Shown in pieces: positions 26,331 to 37,400 of a stretch of 64,000 nt of DNA. This stretch comes from JAWKTT01 sp041398965 (GTDB lineage Bacteria; Planctomycetota; Planctomycetia; Planctomycetales; Planctomycetaceae), in contig JAWKTT010000021.1 of assembly GCA_041398965.1 (NCBI GenBank), positions 32,551 to 96,550 on the forward strand, read 5' to 3'. The translations under genes were made by a program, and so were the position numbers. The notes beneath the pieces were generated by a model, which worked only from the letters and a program-made list of their open reading frames with translations, searched no databases and was not told the origin of the DNA. Position 1 is the first letter of the stretch, and the number at the start of each line of letters is the position of its first letter.

Positions 26331-27926
26331 ATGGCTGAATTGCACCACGAGTGCGGAATCGCGGCGATCTACAAGTATGCGGCCGGCGACTCGACCCGCT
26401 ACATTTCCGAAAAACAGCAACTGGCTGCGTCGCGACTCATTCCCCGCGTGCTTCTCGACATTCAAAATCGAGGTCAGCTCGCTGCCGGGATGACTGTTTA
26501 TCGCCCCAAGCAGAAGCGACTATTGACGACGCATAAAGACGTCGGGACGGTCACTGAGGTCTTCCATCTCAATCATCCGGAACCAGCCGAAAAGCTGCTC
26601 TCGAGCCTGGAAGGGGTCGCAGCGATTGGGCACGTCCGCTACGCAACCTGTGGCAAAGATGATCCCAGTTATGCTCAACCTTTTGAACGCGAACACATCG
26701 AAAAAAGGAAGTGGTTCGCGTTTGGCTTTAATGGTCAACTCGCGAACTACCTGTCGCTTCGCCAAGAAATCTTGTCTCAGGATGATTTCCATCTTGCTCG
26801 GGAAACAGACACCGAAATTCTGATGCACCTCATCAGTCAGGAGATTTCGGCTCAGCCGGAAGGGTGCGACCTGATTGAGATGATGAAGAATCTCAGCGGA
26901 CGCCTGGACGGGGCCTATAATATCGTGTTTCTGAATGCGATGGGGCAGATGATGGTCGCCCGAGATCCACTCGGTTTTCGCCCCTTGGTGTATGCCGATC
27001 AAGGGGGAATGTTCGCTGCCGCGAGCGAAAGTGTGGCCCTGTCCAACCTTGGTTTTGACGACGACCACATTCACGACTTGCCCCCCGGTTGTGCGGTGCT
27101 GATCGAGAATGGTAGCGTCCGCGTTGAACGCTTCGCGGAATCTCCCCGAAGATCACACTGTTTCTTCGAGTGGATTTATTTCGCGAACGTTGCCAGCACA
27201 ATGGACGAACGGAGCGTCTATCTTGCCCGCAAGCGTCTGGGAGAGGAACTTGCTCGTCAGGAACTGGTCACCTGTGATGCGGACTCGATCGTTGTTCCTG
27301 TTCCCGATACTGCCAAAGCAGCCGCCGATGCGATGGCGTTTGAGTTGGGCATCCCCTGTCTCGAAGGGCTCTTTCGTAATCGGTATGTCGGGCGAACGTT
27401 TATCGAGGGAGCCGACCGGATCGGGAAAGCTCAACGAAAGTACACCCCGCTTCGACATGTACTCGAAGGAAAACGGGTCTTTTTGGTTGAAGATTCGATC
27501 GTCCGATCGACAACGTTGCGAGTGCTGATTAAGCAACTCTACGAACGAGGCGGGGCGAAAGAAGTTCACGTCCGTGTTGCCTGTCCCCCGATCATCGCCC
27601 CGTGTTATTACGGAATCGACATCTCCCAGACAAGCGAACTGTTTGCTCCAAAGTTCCTCAAGGGAGATGAACTGAATCCCGAGTACGAACGGGCGATGGC
27701 CAAGGATCTGGATGCCACGACGCTCCGCTATCTGTCTGTCGACACCGTCTCCCGGGCGATTGGTATCGAGCGGGGAGAACTCTGCCAGGCCTGTATCGAC
27801 ACCAGTTATCCGACCCCAGCGGGCGAACATCTCTATCAACTCGACATCGGCCGCCCCGCCGATGCTTGCCAAGCCGCCGATGGATTACGCCCACTCGAAC
27901 GGGCACTTGTCGACTCCGTCCGCTAA
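26331..27926 (+). CDS. purF: Amidophosphoribosyltransferase (PurF), Fe-S type, divergent
   Basis: First committed step of purine synthesis: glutamine and PRPP to phosphoribosylamine, in the cytosol. 531 residues. The Ntn nucleophile Cys is residue 8 (HHECGIAAIYKY), so a 7-residue propeptide must be removed, as in Bacillus PurF. The PRPP loop is VFLVEDSIVRSTTL. The four cysteines that hold the 4Fe-4S cluster in Bacillus PurF have counterparts: SHCFFEWIYFA, APCYYGIDIS and LCQACIDTSYPT. Some glutaminase-domain motifs are unusual (QNRGQLAAGM for the common QHRGQE-A-GI, NGQLANY for NGNLVN), so it is a divergent branch or a second copy. No other pur genes are adjacent. Confidence 0.9.
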   Translation: MAELHHECGIAAIYKYAAGDSTRYISEKQQLAASRLIPRVLLDIQNRGQLAAGMTVYRPKQKRLLTTHKDVGTVTEVFHLNHPEPAEKLLSSLEGVAAIGHVRYATCGKDDPSYAQPFEREHIEKRKWFAFGFNGQLANYLSLRQEILSQDDFHLARETDTEILMHLISQEISAQPEGCDLIEMMKNLSGRLDGAYNIVFLNAMGQMMVARDPLGFRPLVYADQGGMFAAASESVALSNLGFDDDHIHDLPPGCAVLIENGSVRVERFAESPRRSHCFFEWIYFANVASTMDERSVYLARKRLGEELARQELVTCDADSIVVPVPDTAKAAADAMAFELGIPCLEGLFRNRYVGRTFIEGADRIGKAQRKYTPLRHVLEGKRVFLVEDSIVRSTTLRVLIKQLYERGGAKEVHVRVACPPIIAPCYYGIDISQTSELFAPKFLKGDELNPEYERAMAKDLDATTLRYLSVDTVSRAIGIERGELCQACIDTSYPTPAGEHLYQLDIGRPADACQAADGLRPLERALVDSVR

Positions 27927-28445
27927 GAGTTGCGGCTTCGAAAGTGCGCAGTTCCCGACGCGCCGTTTAGCCGTATACGTCAAGTCTGAGGCGACAGGGG
28001 TCGCTGAGGGGGGACGACACATCCCCTCCCCTGTCTCTGTAGATCGTGTCTCGCACATTTCAGAAGGCTGGGATGAGGGGGTGAACAGTGACCTTAAATT
28101 CGGCGAATTCGCTTAATCGATGCCACTTCGAATCCCCCTCACCCCGGCCCTCTCACCCACTGAAAACCCCTTCAAAATAGGGGCATCGACAGTGGGGGAG
28201 AGGGAGAGGTTGTCAACAAAGATCACAGGTTGGCGAGGATCACAATCCGAGGATTGCACCACTCTTACAGAAGTTCAGTATTCGAGACTGACTCTGTCGC
28301 CGTCGCTTGGTGCCAACGTTTGCTTAGTGTCTGGGAACTGGGACGCTTTTCCGGTCGGGGTGATTGAACCGTAGTCTGGTGTCGGTTATCGTCCGCTTCA
28401 GTTGTGTCAACGTTCTAACTGGCAAGTGAGAGAAGGGTTCGAGTC
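27927..28445. other. Intergenic region upstream of fabI
   Basis: About 520 bases without a gene. It contains a C-rich/G-rich stem-loop element, listed separately. The final 30 bases hold the AAGGG ribosome-binding site of fabI. Confidence 0.55.
28149..28203. repeat. REP-like intergenic stem-loop
   Basis: CCTCTCACCCACTG (28149-28162) pairs with CAGTGGGGGAGAGG (28190-28203) with one mismatch. Inside, CCCC (28167-28170) faces GGGG (28180-28183). The flanks CCCTCACCCCGG and GGGAGAGG extend the theme. Extragenic elements built on CCCTCACCC/GGGAGAGGG occur in several bacterial phyla, so this is probably one copy of a dispersed family rather than a gene-specific site. No U tract follows. Confidence 0.65.
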
Positions 28446-29255
28446 ATGGGTTTGATGGATGGGAAGAAGGGTCTGATCTGCGGGATCGCGAACGAGTTGT
28501 CGATTGCCTGGGCAATCACGCAGCAACTCGCGGCACAGGGGGCCGAAATGGGATTCACGCATCTCCCAGATAAGGACCTGGATCGTCCAAAGAACCGAAA
28601 CAAAGTGGCGAAGTTGGTCGAGCCACTCGGGGCGAAGTTCTTGCTGCCAATGAATGTCGAGAACGACGAACAACTCGACGAAGTGTTCGCTCAAGTCGAA
28701 CAGCAGATGGGGAAGATCGACTTCATGGTCCATGCGATCGCCTTCGCCCCCCCGGCGGACTTGACCGGTCCAGTTTACAATTCAAGCCGGGATGGCTTTA
28801 AGCTCGCAATGGAAGTGAGTGCCTACAGCTTGCTGGCCATGTCGCGACGTGCCCGCAAAATCATGAATCCTGGGGGGAGCATCCTCGCACTGACCTATTT
28901 AGGCGGCGAGAAGGTTATCCCGGGCTACAACCTCATGGGGCTCTGCAAGGCGGCTCTTGAGAATGCCGTCGGATATCTGGCGGCTGAACTCGGAAAGGAT
29001 CAGATTCGCGTCAACAGCATCTCGGCTGGACCGATCCGTACCCTCAGCATTAAGGGGGTCTCCGGGTCTGACAAAATGTTTACGTTGTACGATGTTGCGG
29101 CTCCGCTCAAGCGGAACGTCACCGCAGAAGAGGTCGGCAAGGCGGCTCTGTTCTTGCTGAGCGACTTGGGGTCGGGGGTCTCGGCCGAGACGCTGCACGT
29201 CGATGCGGGGTATCACATCATGGGAGCACCCCCTCAAGATGCCGCTGGCGAGTAA
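28446..29255 (+). CDS. fabI: Enoyl-[acyl-carrier-protein] reductase (FabI)
   Basis: NADH-dependent reduction of enoyl-ACP in the last step of each fatty-acid elongation round. 269 residues, normal length. The cofactor segment GIANELSIAWAI and the active-site pair Y-x6-K (YNLMGLCKAALE) are intact, as are IRVNSISAGPIRT and the C-terminal SAETLHVDAGYHIMG. AAGGG about 9 bases before ATG. Its last 17 bases overlap the start of the Nudix gene, implying translational coupling. Located alone, away from other fab genes. Confidence 0.96.
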   Translation: MGLMDGKKGLICGIANELSIAWAITQQLAAQGAEMGFTHLPDKDLDRPKNRNKVAKLVEPLGAKFLLPMNVENDEQLDEVFAQVEQQMGKIDFMVHAIAFAPPADLTGPVYNSSRDGFKLAMEVSAYSLLAMSRRARKIMNPGGSILALTYLGGEKVIPGYNLMGLCKAALENAVGYLAAELGKDQIRVNSISAGPIRTLSIKGVSGSDKMFTLYDVAAPLKRNVTAEEVGKAALFLLSDLGSGVSAETLHVDAGYHIMGAPPQDAAGE

Positions 29256-29679
29256 CCGACCAACGCGGATTGGAATCGCCATCGTCCTCCATCGCCAGCA
29301 AGTGCTGGTCGGAATCCGATCGAGTGATCAGGTGTTGGCTGGAGCGGCAGAGTTTCCCGGCGGGAAATGCCTCGACGGAGAGACGGCCGCTGCCTGTGCC
29401 ATTCGAGAGTGCTTGGAAGAAACCGGATTATTGATCGATATCGATGAGTTACTTGATCAACGGGAATGGACCTATCCCCACGGTCGAGTGGACCTGTCGT
29501 TCTTCCTTTGCCACCCGGTTTCGCCCAGCGAAGCAGACGCCCTGCTCGAGTTTCGTGGCTTTCGTTGGACCCCCGTAGCCGACCTGTTTTGTTACTTCTT
29601 TGCGGAAGCGAATCAACAGGTCGTCGACATGTTAATCGATCGTTACGGCCTGAAACGGGGTGATTCAGCGATTGTATGA
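29239..29679 (+). CDS. Nudix (MutT-like) hydrolase
   Basis: 146 residues. The Nudix box is complete: GGKCLDGETAAACAIRECLE-ETG fits G-x5-E-x7-R-E-U-x-E-E-x-G with Cys at the U position, and the Glu ligands are present. Such enzymes hydrolyse nucleoside diphosphates linked to another group. MutT-type members clear 8-oxo-dGTP, and the small size and WTYPHGRVDLSFFLC strand fit that group. The ATG at 29239 lies inside fabI, with GGAG about 12 bases upstream. The frame could also start at 29203, but that would add residues with no family counterpart. Confidence 0.88.
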   Translation: MPLASNRPTRIGIAIVLHRQQVLVGIRSSDQVLAGAAEFPGGKCLDGETAAACAIRECLEETGLLIDIDELLDQREWTYPHGRVDLSFFLCHPVSPSEADALLEFRGFRWTPVADLFCYFFAEANQQVVDMLIDRYGLKRGDSAIV

Positions 29680-29684
29680 CTTGC

Positions 29685-31109
29685 CTATTGACAGGACTTG
29701 CAGTCGCCCGAATTCAGGTACGTACTGTACGGGTCTTCGCAAACCATGTGGAATGGCAGGAAGACAACGTTGCCAAGGAAATGCACAGCCGAAACGAGCG
29801 GCTGGCTGACTCCGATCGTGTGGCCGCATCTTTCGAGGGCGTGGTCCTCGAAGTAGAGCGGACGGTGTACGAACGGGTGAGTGTATCGCACTGGTGGCTG
29901 ATTGACCCAACCGGACTCGAAGACCCACTGCGGTTCCATCGACGGTCGCAAGGTGGCCGCGAGGTTATCCGGAAGTTCGGCTGGCTTCATCCCTTTGGTC
30001 AGTGAGACGTTGTTGACTGAAGAGTGCAGGGTACGATGCAGCCGGTCGAGTCGCTCGCGTTGTTTGTCGGAGAGTTTGACCGGTTCTGGCGTGGTCTCTG
30101 CGAGCAGGGTAATGGCGGTATCGTCGATAAACGACAACGATTCGGACGACGAAGCGATGCTGGCAGGAGGCAGATTGTTGACCGTAAGTTCGTTCGATGG
30201 ATTCGAGTCCAGGATGTTTTCGGGGAAGGAGAGAACCTCTGGCGGAATGTCGGTCCCGGACCGTGTTGCCGACGACGCAATGTCCAGCGGGTCGATGGTT
30301 CCTTCTGCTGCCGGCATTTCAAGGGGGAGCGAAATTGTTGTGCTCGGATCGAGCACTTCCGAAATCACGAGCGTGGCGATCTGTGTCTGCCCAGTGACTT
30401 CGATCTGCAACGAGTCCTCTTCAAGACGTGGTGGCAACGGCGGAAGACTGAATGAGGAGACGGCCACTTTCGCGGCATTCGAATGCTCGACATGAGTCGG
30501 GAGAATGTCGAACAAGTCAGAGGTACCTGAGGGGTCGTCGGGCGAAGATGAGAGTCTTGCAGGAACCCATCGCGGTTCAGTGGCGTCTTGTGTGTGCGAC
30601 TTTTCGACTGTCGCCTCTGTAGCAGCAATGGATGTCGTTAGCCGACCACTCAGTCGGCTCGTGGGAGCAGTGAGTTCGTTTAGTGTCGCTCGACCAACTG
30701 GTTCTTCTGCAACGGTACTACTCACAAGGGGCAATGCGCTGCTTTGAGGGAGTTCAAGTGCCGGCTGAATCTCAGGCGTTGTTGGCGACGCTGCCACTGA
30801 GAGGCGGTTCTTGCGGTCGGCTGGAAGTCGCGAGGGCCGTGACGCGGACTCTGCGGCGACGGCGTCGGGAGAAGCGAGCGGGCCATAGTCAATGGCCCCT
30901 GTCGCAACACCTGCCGGTTGTGTGGAAGTGGTTCCTACCGCGTTCCCATGAACCGGGGGCAACGGAATCGCAACGGGAGGAAGCAGTGTCGCTGCGGGTG
31001 CTTTCAGTAGTCTGGCTGGCTCCTGAACAGGCTGTTGTGCGTACAGACTCGACACCATCACCAACGTGATTGTGAGGAATCGGGCAACAGTTTGGAACCG
31101 AGGGGCCAT
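29685..31109 (-). CDS. Exported protein of unknown function
   Basis: 474 residues with a signal peptide (FLTITLVMVSSLYAQQ). Residues 25-370 are low-complexity Ala/Ser/Thr/Pro and look disordered. The last 110 residues are more ordered: QRERLDRLHRTLHSS, then RPLYFEDHALERCGH and FLGNVVFLPFHMV, ending in GDCKSCQ. The block around PLYFED-x-x-LER recurs, as I recall, in uncharacterised planctomycete envelope proteins. It ends 5 bases from the Nudix gene (convergent) and is divergent from the giant surface-protein gene, so co-regulation with the latter is possible. ATG 31109 is chosen for the signal peptide. Its ribosome-binding site is weak. Confidence 0.75.
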   Translation of the reverse strand: MAPRFQTVARFLTITLVMVSSLYAQQPVQEPARLLKAPAATLLPPVAIPLPPVHGNAVGTTSTQPAGVATGAIDYGPLASPDAVAAESASRPSRLPADRKNRLSVAASPTTPEIQPALELPQSSALPLVSSTVAEEPVGRATLNELTAPTSRLSGRLTTSIAATEATVEKSHTQDATEPRWVPARLSSSPDDPSGTSDLFDILPTHVEHSNAAKVAVSSFSLPPLPPRLEEDSLQIEVTGQTQIATLVISEVLDPSTTISLPLEMPAAEGTIDPLDIASSATRSGTDIPPEVLSFPENILDSNPSNELTVNNLPPASIASSSESLSFIDDTAITLLAETTPEPVKLSDKQRERLDRLHRTLHSSVNNVSLTKGMKPAELPDNLAATLRPSMEPQWVFESGWVNQPPVRYTHPFVHRPLYFEDHALERCGHTIGVSQPLVSAVHFLGNVVFLPFHMVCEDPYSTYLNSGDCKSCQ

Positions 31110-31434
31110 AACTTGCAACTTGATGCAGTGAGGCGAATTGATGCACTGGCAGCGTAAACCCGCCAATAGGGCGCATCCCGTCTCATTGGCATCGGCATTC
31201 TGATCCCAAAGATCAACACCGGCAGACGCCGTCGGAATTATCGCTGTAATCGGAAAAGTTTACGCAGTTTACCATCGTTGGAGTTTGGGCCGAAGAAAGG
31301 GGTTTTTCGGCTTTCTATTTGCTTGAGGGTCTAGTGGACCGGTACCATGATTCGGAACGCTACGCACTCATCCGAGTGTAAGTGTTCGTGTGGAAGCGGT
31401 TTAGATAGTCACTTCAGTAACTGGGGGGACCTTC
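31110..31434. other. Divergent promoter region of the giant surface-protein gene
   Basis: 325 bases between divergent genes. It contains a plus-oriented terminator-like hairpin (separate entry) and, 6 bases before the giant gene's ATG, a strong GGGGGG ribosome-binding site. Confidence 0.6.
31289..31320 (+). terminator. Terminator-like hairpin in the giant gene's leader (candidate attenuator)
   Basis: GCCGAAGAA (31289-31297) pairs with TTTTTCGGC (31303-31311), one G-U pair included, around a 5-base loop. TTTCTATTT follows. It points toward the giant gene, whose ATG is about 115 bases downstream. The only gene immediately upstream is on the other strand, so this is not an ordinary gene-end terminator. 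A leader attenuator, or the end of a short RNA, would explain it. The stem is modest, so confidence is moderate. Confidence 0.55.
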
Positions 31435-34400
31435 ATGGGCCCAATTTCGTGGATGCAAAAAGTCATCGCCGCGTTGTCAAATCGCGGCACGTCGGCAGTA
31501 CCCGCTCGTCTCCGGATGACGGCACCGCTCGGTGTTCGGCAACTCGAAGAGCGTCGCGTCCTGAACGCTGATCCTGCTCTTGTCGCCGCGATGCCTTTTG
31601 TCGACGAAGTCAATGTCGACTGGAGCGCCGAATCTGCAACGGCAACCGATGCGACCAGCAGTCAACAGTCGACGACCACGACGGAGGTTCTGTTCATCGA
31701 TCCGCGTGTTGAGAACTGGCAGCAACTGGTCGACGGGGTCCCCGCGTCGGTTGAGGTCCATCTGCTGGATCCGCAACAAGATGCCCTCACACAAATCGCG
31801 GCGACATTGGAAGGGCGAACCGACCTGTCCGCAATTCATATCGTGTCGCACGGACAGAGTGGATTATTGCAACTGGGCGAGACATCGCTGACGAACGAAA
31901 ACCTGGCTGACCATTCGGCCCTGCTGGGACAGATCGGTGCGACGCTCGCGGCCGATGGAGACATTCTGCTGTACGGTTGCAACGTCGGAGCAGGAGCACG
32001 CGGGAGCGAGTTCTTGCAGACTTTGTCGACCCTGACGCAAGCCGATGTCGCGGCGTCCGACAATCTAACCGGAGCTGAGTTCCTCGGGGGTGACTGGGTC
32101 CTCGAAGTAACGACCGGCGAAATCGAAGCGAGCCTGGCAGTCTCGATGCAGACACAGGTCTCTTATGCCGGGGTGTTTATCGCGGATGCCACGGTTTTCA
32201 TTAACGCCAATGGTGATGCCGAGTTCACGTCGAACGGTGCATCAGATGACGACATCACAATCTCCTTCACGGCGACACACGTCATTTTCACGAGCGCGTC
32301 CGGAACGATCGCCGCAGGTGCCGGTGCTAATGTTCTCGCGCCGAACAGTGTGAGTGTCTTGCTTTCCAGCATCAATGATGTGACTGGAGGAGACATCTTC
32401 GTCAACACGTTCGATGGAAACGACAGCGTCACCGTGACGGGAACGGTCGCAGCACTCGGGGTCCACATGCACATTGATGGTGGGACCGGTTTCGACACCA
32501 TCACTTTCACCGGCGACGTTGACTTTGGGGTCGATCAGTCGCTCACTGCAAACGGGGACACCATCAATGTCGACACCAATGTCGACATCACGACGAGTGG
32601 CAGCGGCAGCATCACATTGACTGCCGATCGTAGTATCTCACTCGTCGCCGGAGCCACGTTGACGACGGAAGATGGTGACCTGACACTGCTCGCCAATCAG
32701 GCGGGCACAACGATGGTCGGGACGACGGGAGTGCAAATTGCCGGGGCGGGAGCACTCGTCCGAACGACCGGAGCGGGAGATATCATCATCCGAGGACGCG
32801 GTGGAGATGATGCCGCATCAGCTAATCATCTTGGCGTATTGCTGAGCAACGGCGGATCGGTGCAGGCTCAGGGGGGGGGCAATATCGAGATCACCGGAGT
32901 GGGGGGGGTGTCAAGTAGCAATGGGGGCGGTGTCGCCATTGATAACAACACGTCAATCACGGCGAACGGCGGAAATATCACGATTCATGGAACGGCAGTT
33001 GACAACGTAGCAAGCAACTTTAACACCGGGGTACGTGTCTACACGGGCGCGACGGTGTCGACAACCGGTGCAGGGGACATTTCAATCACCGGATTCGGCG
33101 GCGAGGGGGCCACGGGGAACCGGGGGGTCGTTATCTACGGGGCAACTGTCGAGGTCGTCGATGGAAACCTAACAGTGACAGGCACGGGTGGTGATGGTTC
33201 TGGAAACGAGAACGTCGGCATCACCCTTGAGGACAATGCGGTTGTTCGATCCACGGGGACAGGAGTGGCGGTTGGCCTTGTCACTTTGAACGGAACCGGC
33301 GGAACAGGGACTGATAACAATATCGGGGTCTACCTTTTAAGCGGATCGAGTGTGCAGGTGGTCGATGCCGGGATCAGTATCACCGGGGTTGGTGGGGCGG
33401 GGGCGACTGACTCGAATCGGGGCATTGTGGTCGTTGGTGGAGCCACGATCGTGTCGACCGGCATCACGGCTGACACGCAAGATGTGTTCCTGAGTGGCAC
33501 AGGTGGCGGCGGAACGATCGACAATGCTGGGGTCGACATTACGGGCACAAACTCTGCCATCACGGTGCAGGCGGCTGATCTCTCAATCACTGGCTATGGC
33601 GCGACGGGAACGGGCGGGAATCAAAGGGGGGTATTGGTCTATTCAGGAGGAGCAGTTCGAGGGCTGGGGAGCGGAGACGTCACGATTACTGGGACCGGAG
33701 GAGCTGTTGATGGGAACAGTCAGGTGGGGGTCTTTGTGTACGGCGGGGTGGTGTCGGTGCTTGATGGCGATCTCGTGATTGAAGGTCAAGGTGGCGGAGT
33801 CGCGGGGGGTATTGGTGGTTTTAGCTATGGTGTAGGCATCGGCGGGACCGGGGCTCAAGTTGTGGCCACGGGATCAGGCAATGTCAGTGTCACAGGAACC
33901 GGCGGACTGGGGACTGGGGGCGGTCAGGATGGGGTCTTTGTTGTCACCCTTGACACGATCGTTTCTACGATTGATGGCGACTTGACGCTCATCGGCATGG
34001 GAGGGGGCGCTGATGGTGATGCTGGTGACTATAACATCGGCATCGACTTGGCCGCTGGCTCGACGATCTCTTCGTCGGGGGCAGGAAACGTCCGGTTGGA
34101 CGGGACCGGCGGTCGGGGGACCGGAATACAGCATGATGGCATTCAGATGTGGCAGCCCACCACGACTTCGCCAACGATTCAAACGACCGGAACCGGAGGA
34201 ATCACGCTCCAAGGGGTGGCTCAGACGAGCACAGACTCTTTCGGGATTCGACAAACGGCAGGTGTCATCACGACCGCGACCGGGACGGGGGGGATCGACC
34301 TTGTCGCGGATTCCATCGCGTTGACGGGGGGGACGATTGATGCAGGGGCTCAGCAGGTGACGGTACGTCAGTTGACGGCGGGTCAACTGATCAACCTCGG

Positions 34401-37400
34401 GGGGACGGACAGTGCAACGGAACTTGGGCTGACGGACGCGGAACTCGGTGGCATCACGGCGGCGACGCTGGTCATTGGCGAGGCCGAAAGTGGAACGATC
34501 TCGATCACGGGGGGGATCACCCGGTCCGCATTAACCAACATGGAACTGGTGACGGCCGGGAGCATTCTCTTCGATAGCGGCTCGATCAATACCGCAGGGG
34601 GGACACTCCTGCTGGACTCCGGAGATTCGCCTGAGGTGATTCTCGCCGGGACGGCGGGGGTCGATGTGACCGTCAGCACACTCTCGTTTGGCAGCGACCT
34701 GGCGATCACGATCAATGGGACGACGGTCGACGTTGACTACACGCAACTGAGCGTCGTGGGGATGGTCGACCTAAACGGCGTCACACTTGTGCTTGACGGA
34801 ACCTTTACGCCGATGGGCACCGATGAATTTGTCATCGTCGACAACGACGACATGGACGCAGTTGTCGGAACGTTCAACGGGTTGGGGGAAGGATCCCTGG
34901 TCTACTACAACGGCGGGCTGTTCACGATCTCCTATGTGGGGGGAGATGGCAACGATGTCGTACTGACGGGGTTCGCGCTGTTGGCGACCGACAAGATATT
35001 TGTCAACGACGACTTCATCGATGCCAACGGCTTCACATTCGGCACAGTCATCCTAGATGCCGACCCGAACATGGGGGGAAATCAGACCGCTGTCGTTGGA
35101 GTGACCGCCTTCGCGACAATTCAAGCAGGGGTCGATGCAGTCGATGCCGGGGGTGTCGTGTACATCACCGATACGATGACTGATGGGGACGGATTCGCAG
35201 GGGTAACGATCTTCGGGACCGGCGTCTACAACGAGTCGGTCTCGATTACGAAGTCGCTGACGCTGACCGGGACAAGTGGCATTTCCGCTGATGTTGTTAT
35301 CACCTTTGCGGGTGGGAACGGCATCCATGTTAACGGTGCTGATGACATCACGATTGAGAATCTCAGCGTCGTTGATAGTGGCCAGTTGACTTCATCTCAT
35401 GGCATCTTGATTGAGAACGTCAATAACACCGCGACTCTGACAAACGTCGCCGTCACTGGGAGCGGAGACGATGGAATTCATGTGTCGAATGTGGGTGAGT
35501 TTGTTGCTCAGGACATCATCGCGAACGGCAACAATGGCGATGGCATGGAAGTGGACACGGTTGCCACTGATGTCACGCTTTCGGGGACGAATCAGTTCTC
35601 GATGAACGGCGCACATGGGCTGCTGATCGCGAATATCAACGGCATGGTCGACCTCTCCGGTCTCACCACCAGCGGGAACACCGGCGACGGCGTTCACATC
35701 GAGACCGTCGATACGGTAACCATCGCATCGCTGATGAGTGACACCAATGCGTACGGCCTGTTCATCAACTCGGCCGGCGACGTGCAGTTGAGCGATAGTT
35801 CGTTCAGTTCCAATACGCTGGATGGTGCGTCTATCTCGATGGCAACCAGTCTGACGTTGTCCGGCCTCTTGAATTCATTTGATGGGAACGGCGGCAATGG
35901 TCTGACGGTCTCGCAAGTCGCCGATGTCGACATCACCGACTCGACTGCGAACAACAATGCCGGCGACGGTTTTCACTTCACCAACGTCGGCGATGTCGTG
36001 CTCGATGGGGTGATTGCAAATGGAAACGTCGTCGGCCTCTTTGTCGACACGGCGACGAGCGTGAGCGACACCGATGGGCAGTTCAAGACGAATACCGGCA
36101 ACGGAATGACCATTTCGTCAGTCACTGGTGCGGTGACGCTGACTCGAACGACGATGGAAGCAAACGCTGCTTTCGGGTTTGAAATCAGCGACACGTCAGA
36201 CGTTGTTCTCAATGCGATCAGGATGATGCTACACGTCACGGGAGGTTCGCTGAGCAACGTCACCAACTTAACACTCAACACGACCGACCCGCTGGGCATG
36301 TTGCAGGACACTGTCGACGTCAACACGAGTGGTATCGGCGGTGAGGGACACTTGCGACATAGCAATAGTCTGTCCACAAATGACGTTGTCGCCTTCGACG
36401 GGGTGACGACATTGAACGTCAACACGTTTGGTGGGGCCGATGTTGTCAACGTTGCGGCTCACTCGACGACGGAGTTGAACTTTGACGGTGGCGATCCGTC
36501 GCTCGCTCTGGGGGGGGATGTCTTCCACTTCGTCACGTCGTCCCCCACGATCACCGCCAACGGCAGCGGCTTCGACTTCGCAACGACCGCGCACGCCAAC
36601 GTCTTCATGGAAAACTTCGAAGACCTGTCGATCACGGGAGCCATCGTCTTCGCCGGAACCGCGTTCGATGACACACTCGACCTCATGGCAACTGGAATCG
36701 ATACAGCGAACTTCACTCTGACAACCGATGGCGTGTTGACGCTCAGTGGTTCGATGATTGCGGCCACTTCGGTGCAGTTCGATGGAAGTGATGGGGACGA
36801 TTTGTTGGTCATTGATCAGACTGGGCTTCTCGGCGGACTGTTTCAACCGATCGATGGGATTGTCTTCAACGGCGGTTCGGGGGGAGAGGGGCATGTTGGA
36901 CTGCCGGGGGACAACCCGACTGGAGATGCCCTGCGAATTCTGGGGGGAACCGCGACGAGTGTCGATTACGTGTTGTCGACAGCGAACAACGACGGCACGA
37001 TCACATACAACGGCAACGCGACGGCGAACATCACCTTCACTGACCTGGAAGATACCGTCGGCGGCGGAGCGGGGATTCTCGACACCATCTCCGCGATGCA
37101 CCGGACGTTTACCTTCAATGCCAATGGAGAAATCATCACGATCAGCGATCAGACGACAACGGGTCGAATGACGATCGATAGCAACTTCGGACAGCAGGTC
37201 ACCTTTGTCATCCCGACCGAGACCTTCAACGTGCTTGCCGGGGATGGGAATGACACCATCATTTTCGACTCGGTCGATGCCCTGTTCCTGGCGGCAGTCG
37301 AACTGCAAGGGGAAGGTGGAGCCGACGAGGTTCGCTTGAACACGAGTCTTTCGCTCGGATCCGGTGGGGTAACGGGGAGCATTCTGGTCGATAGTGCCTC

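Noticed and set aside
36268..37308. 346-codon open frame antisense to the giant gene, with many similar long antisense frames from 32 to 49 kb
   Set aside because: They arise from the biased Gly/Thr/Asp codons of the repeats. Translations are Arg- or Pro/Ser-rich, have no family character and no ribosome-binding site.
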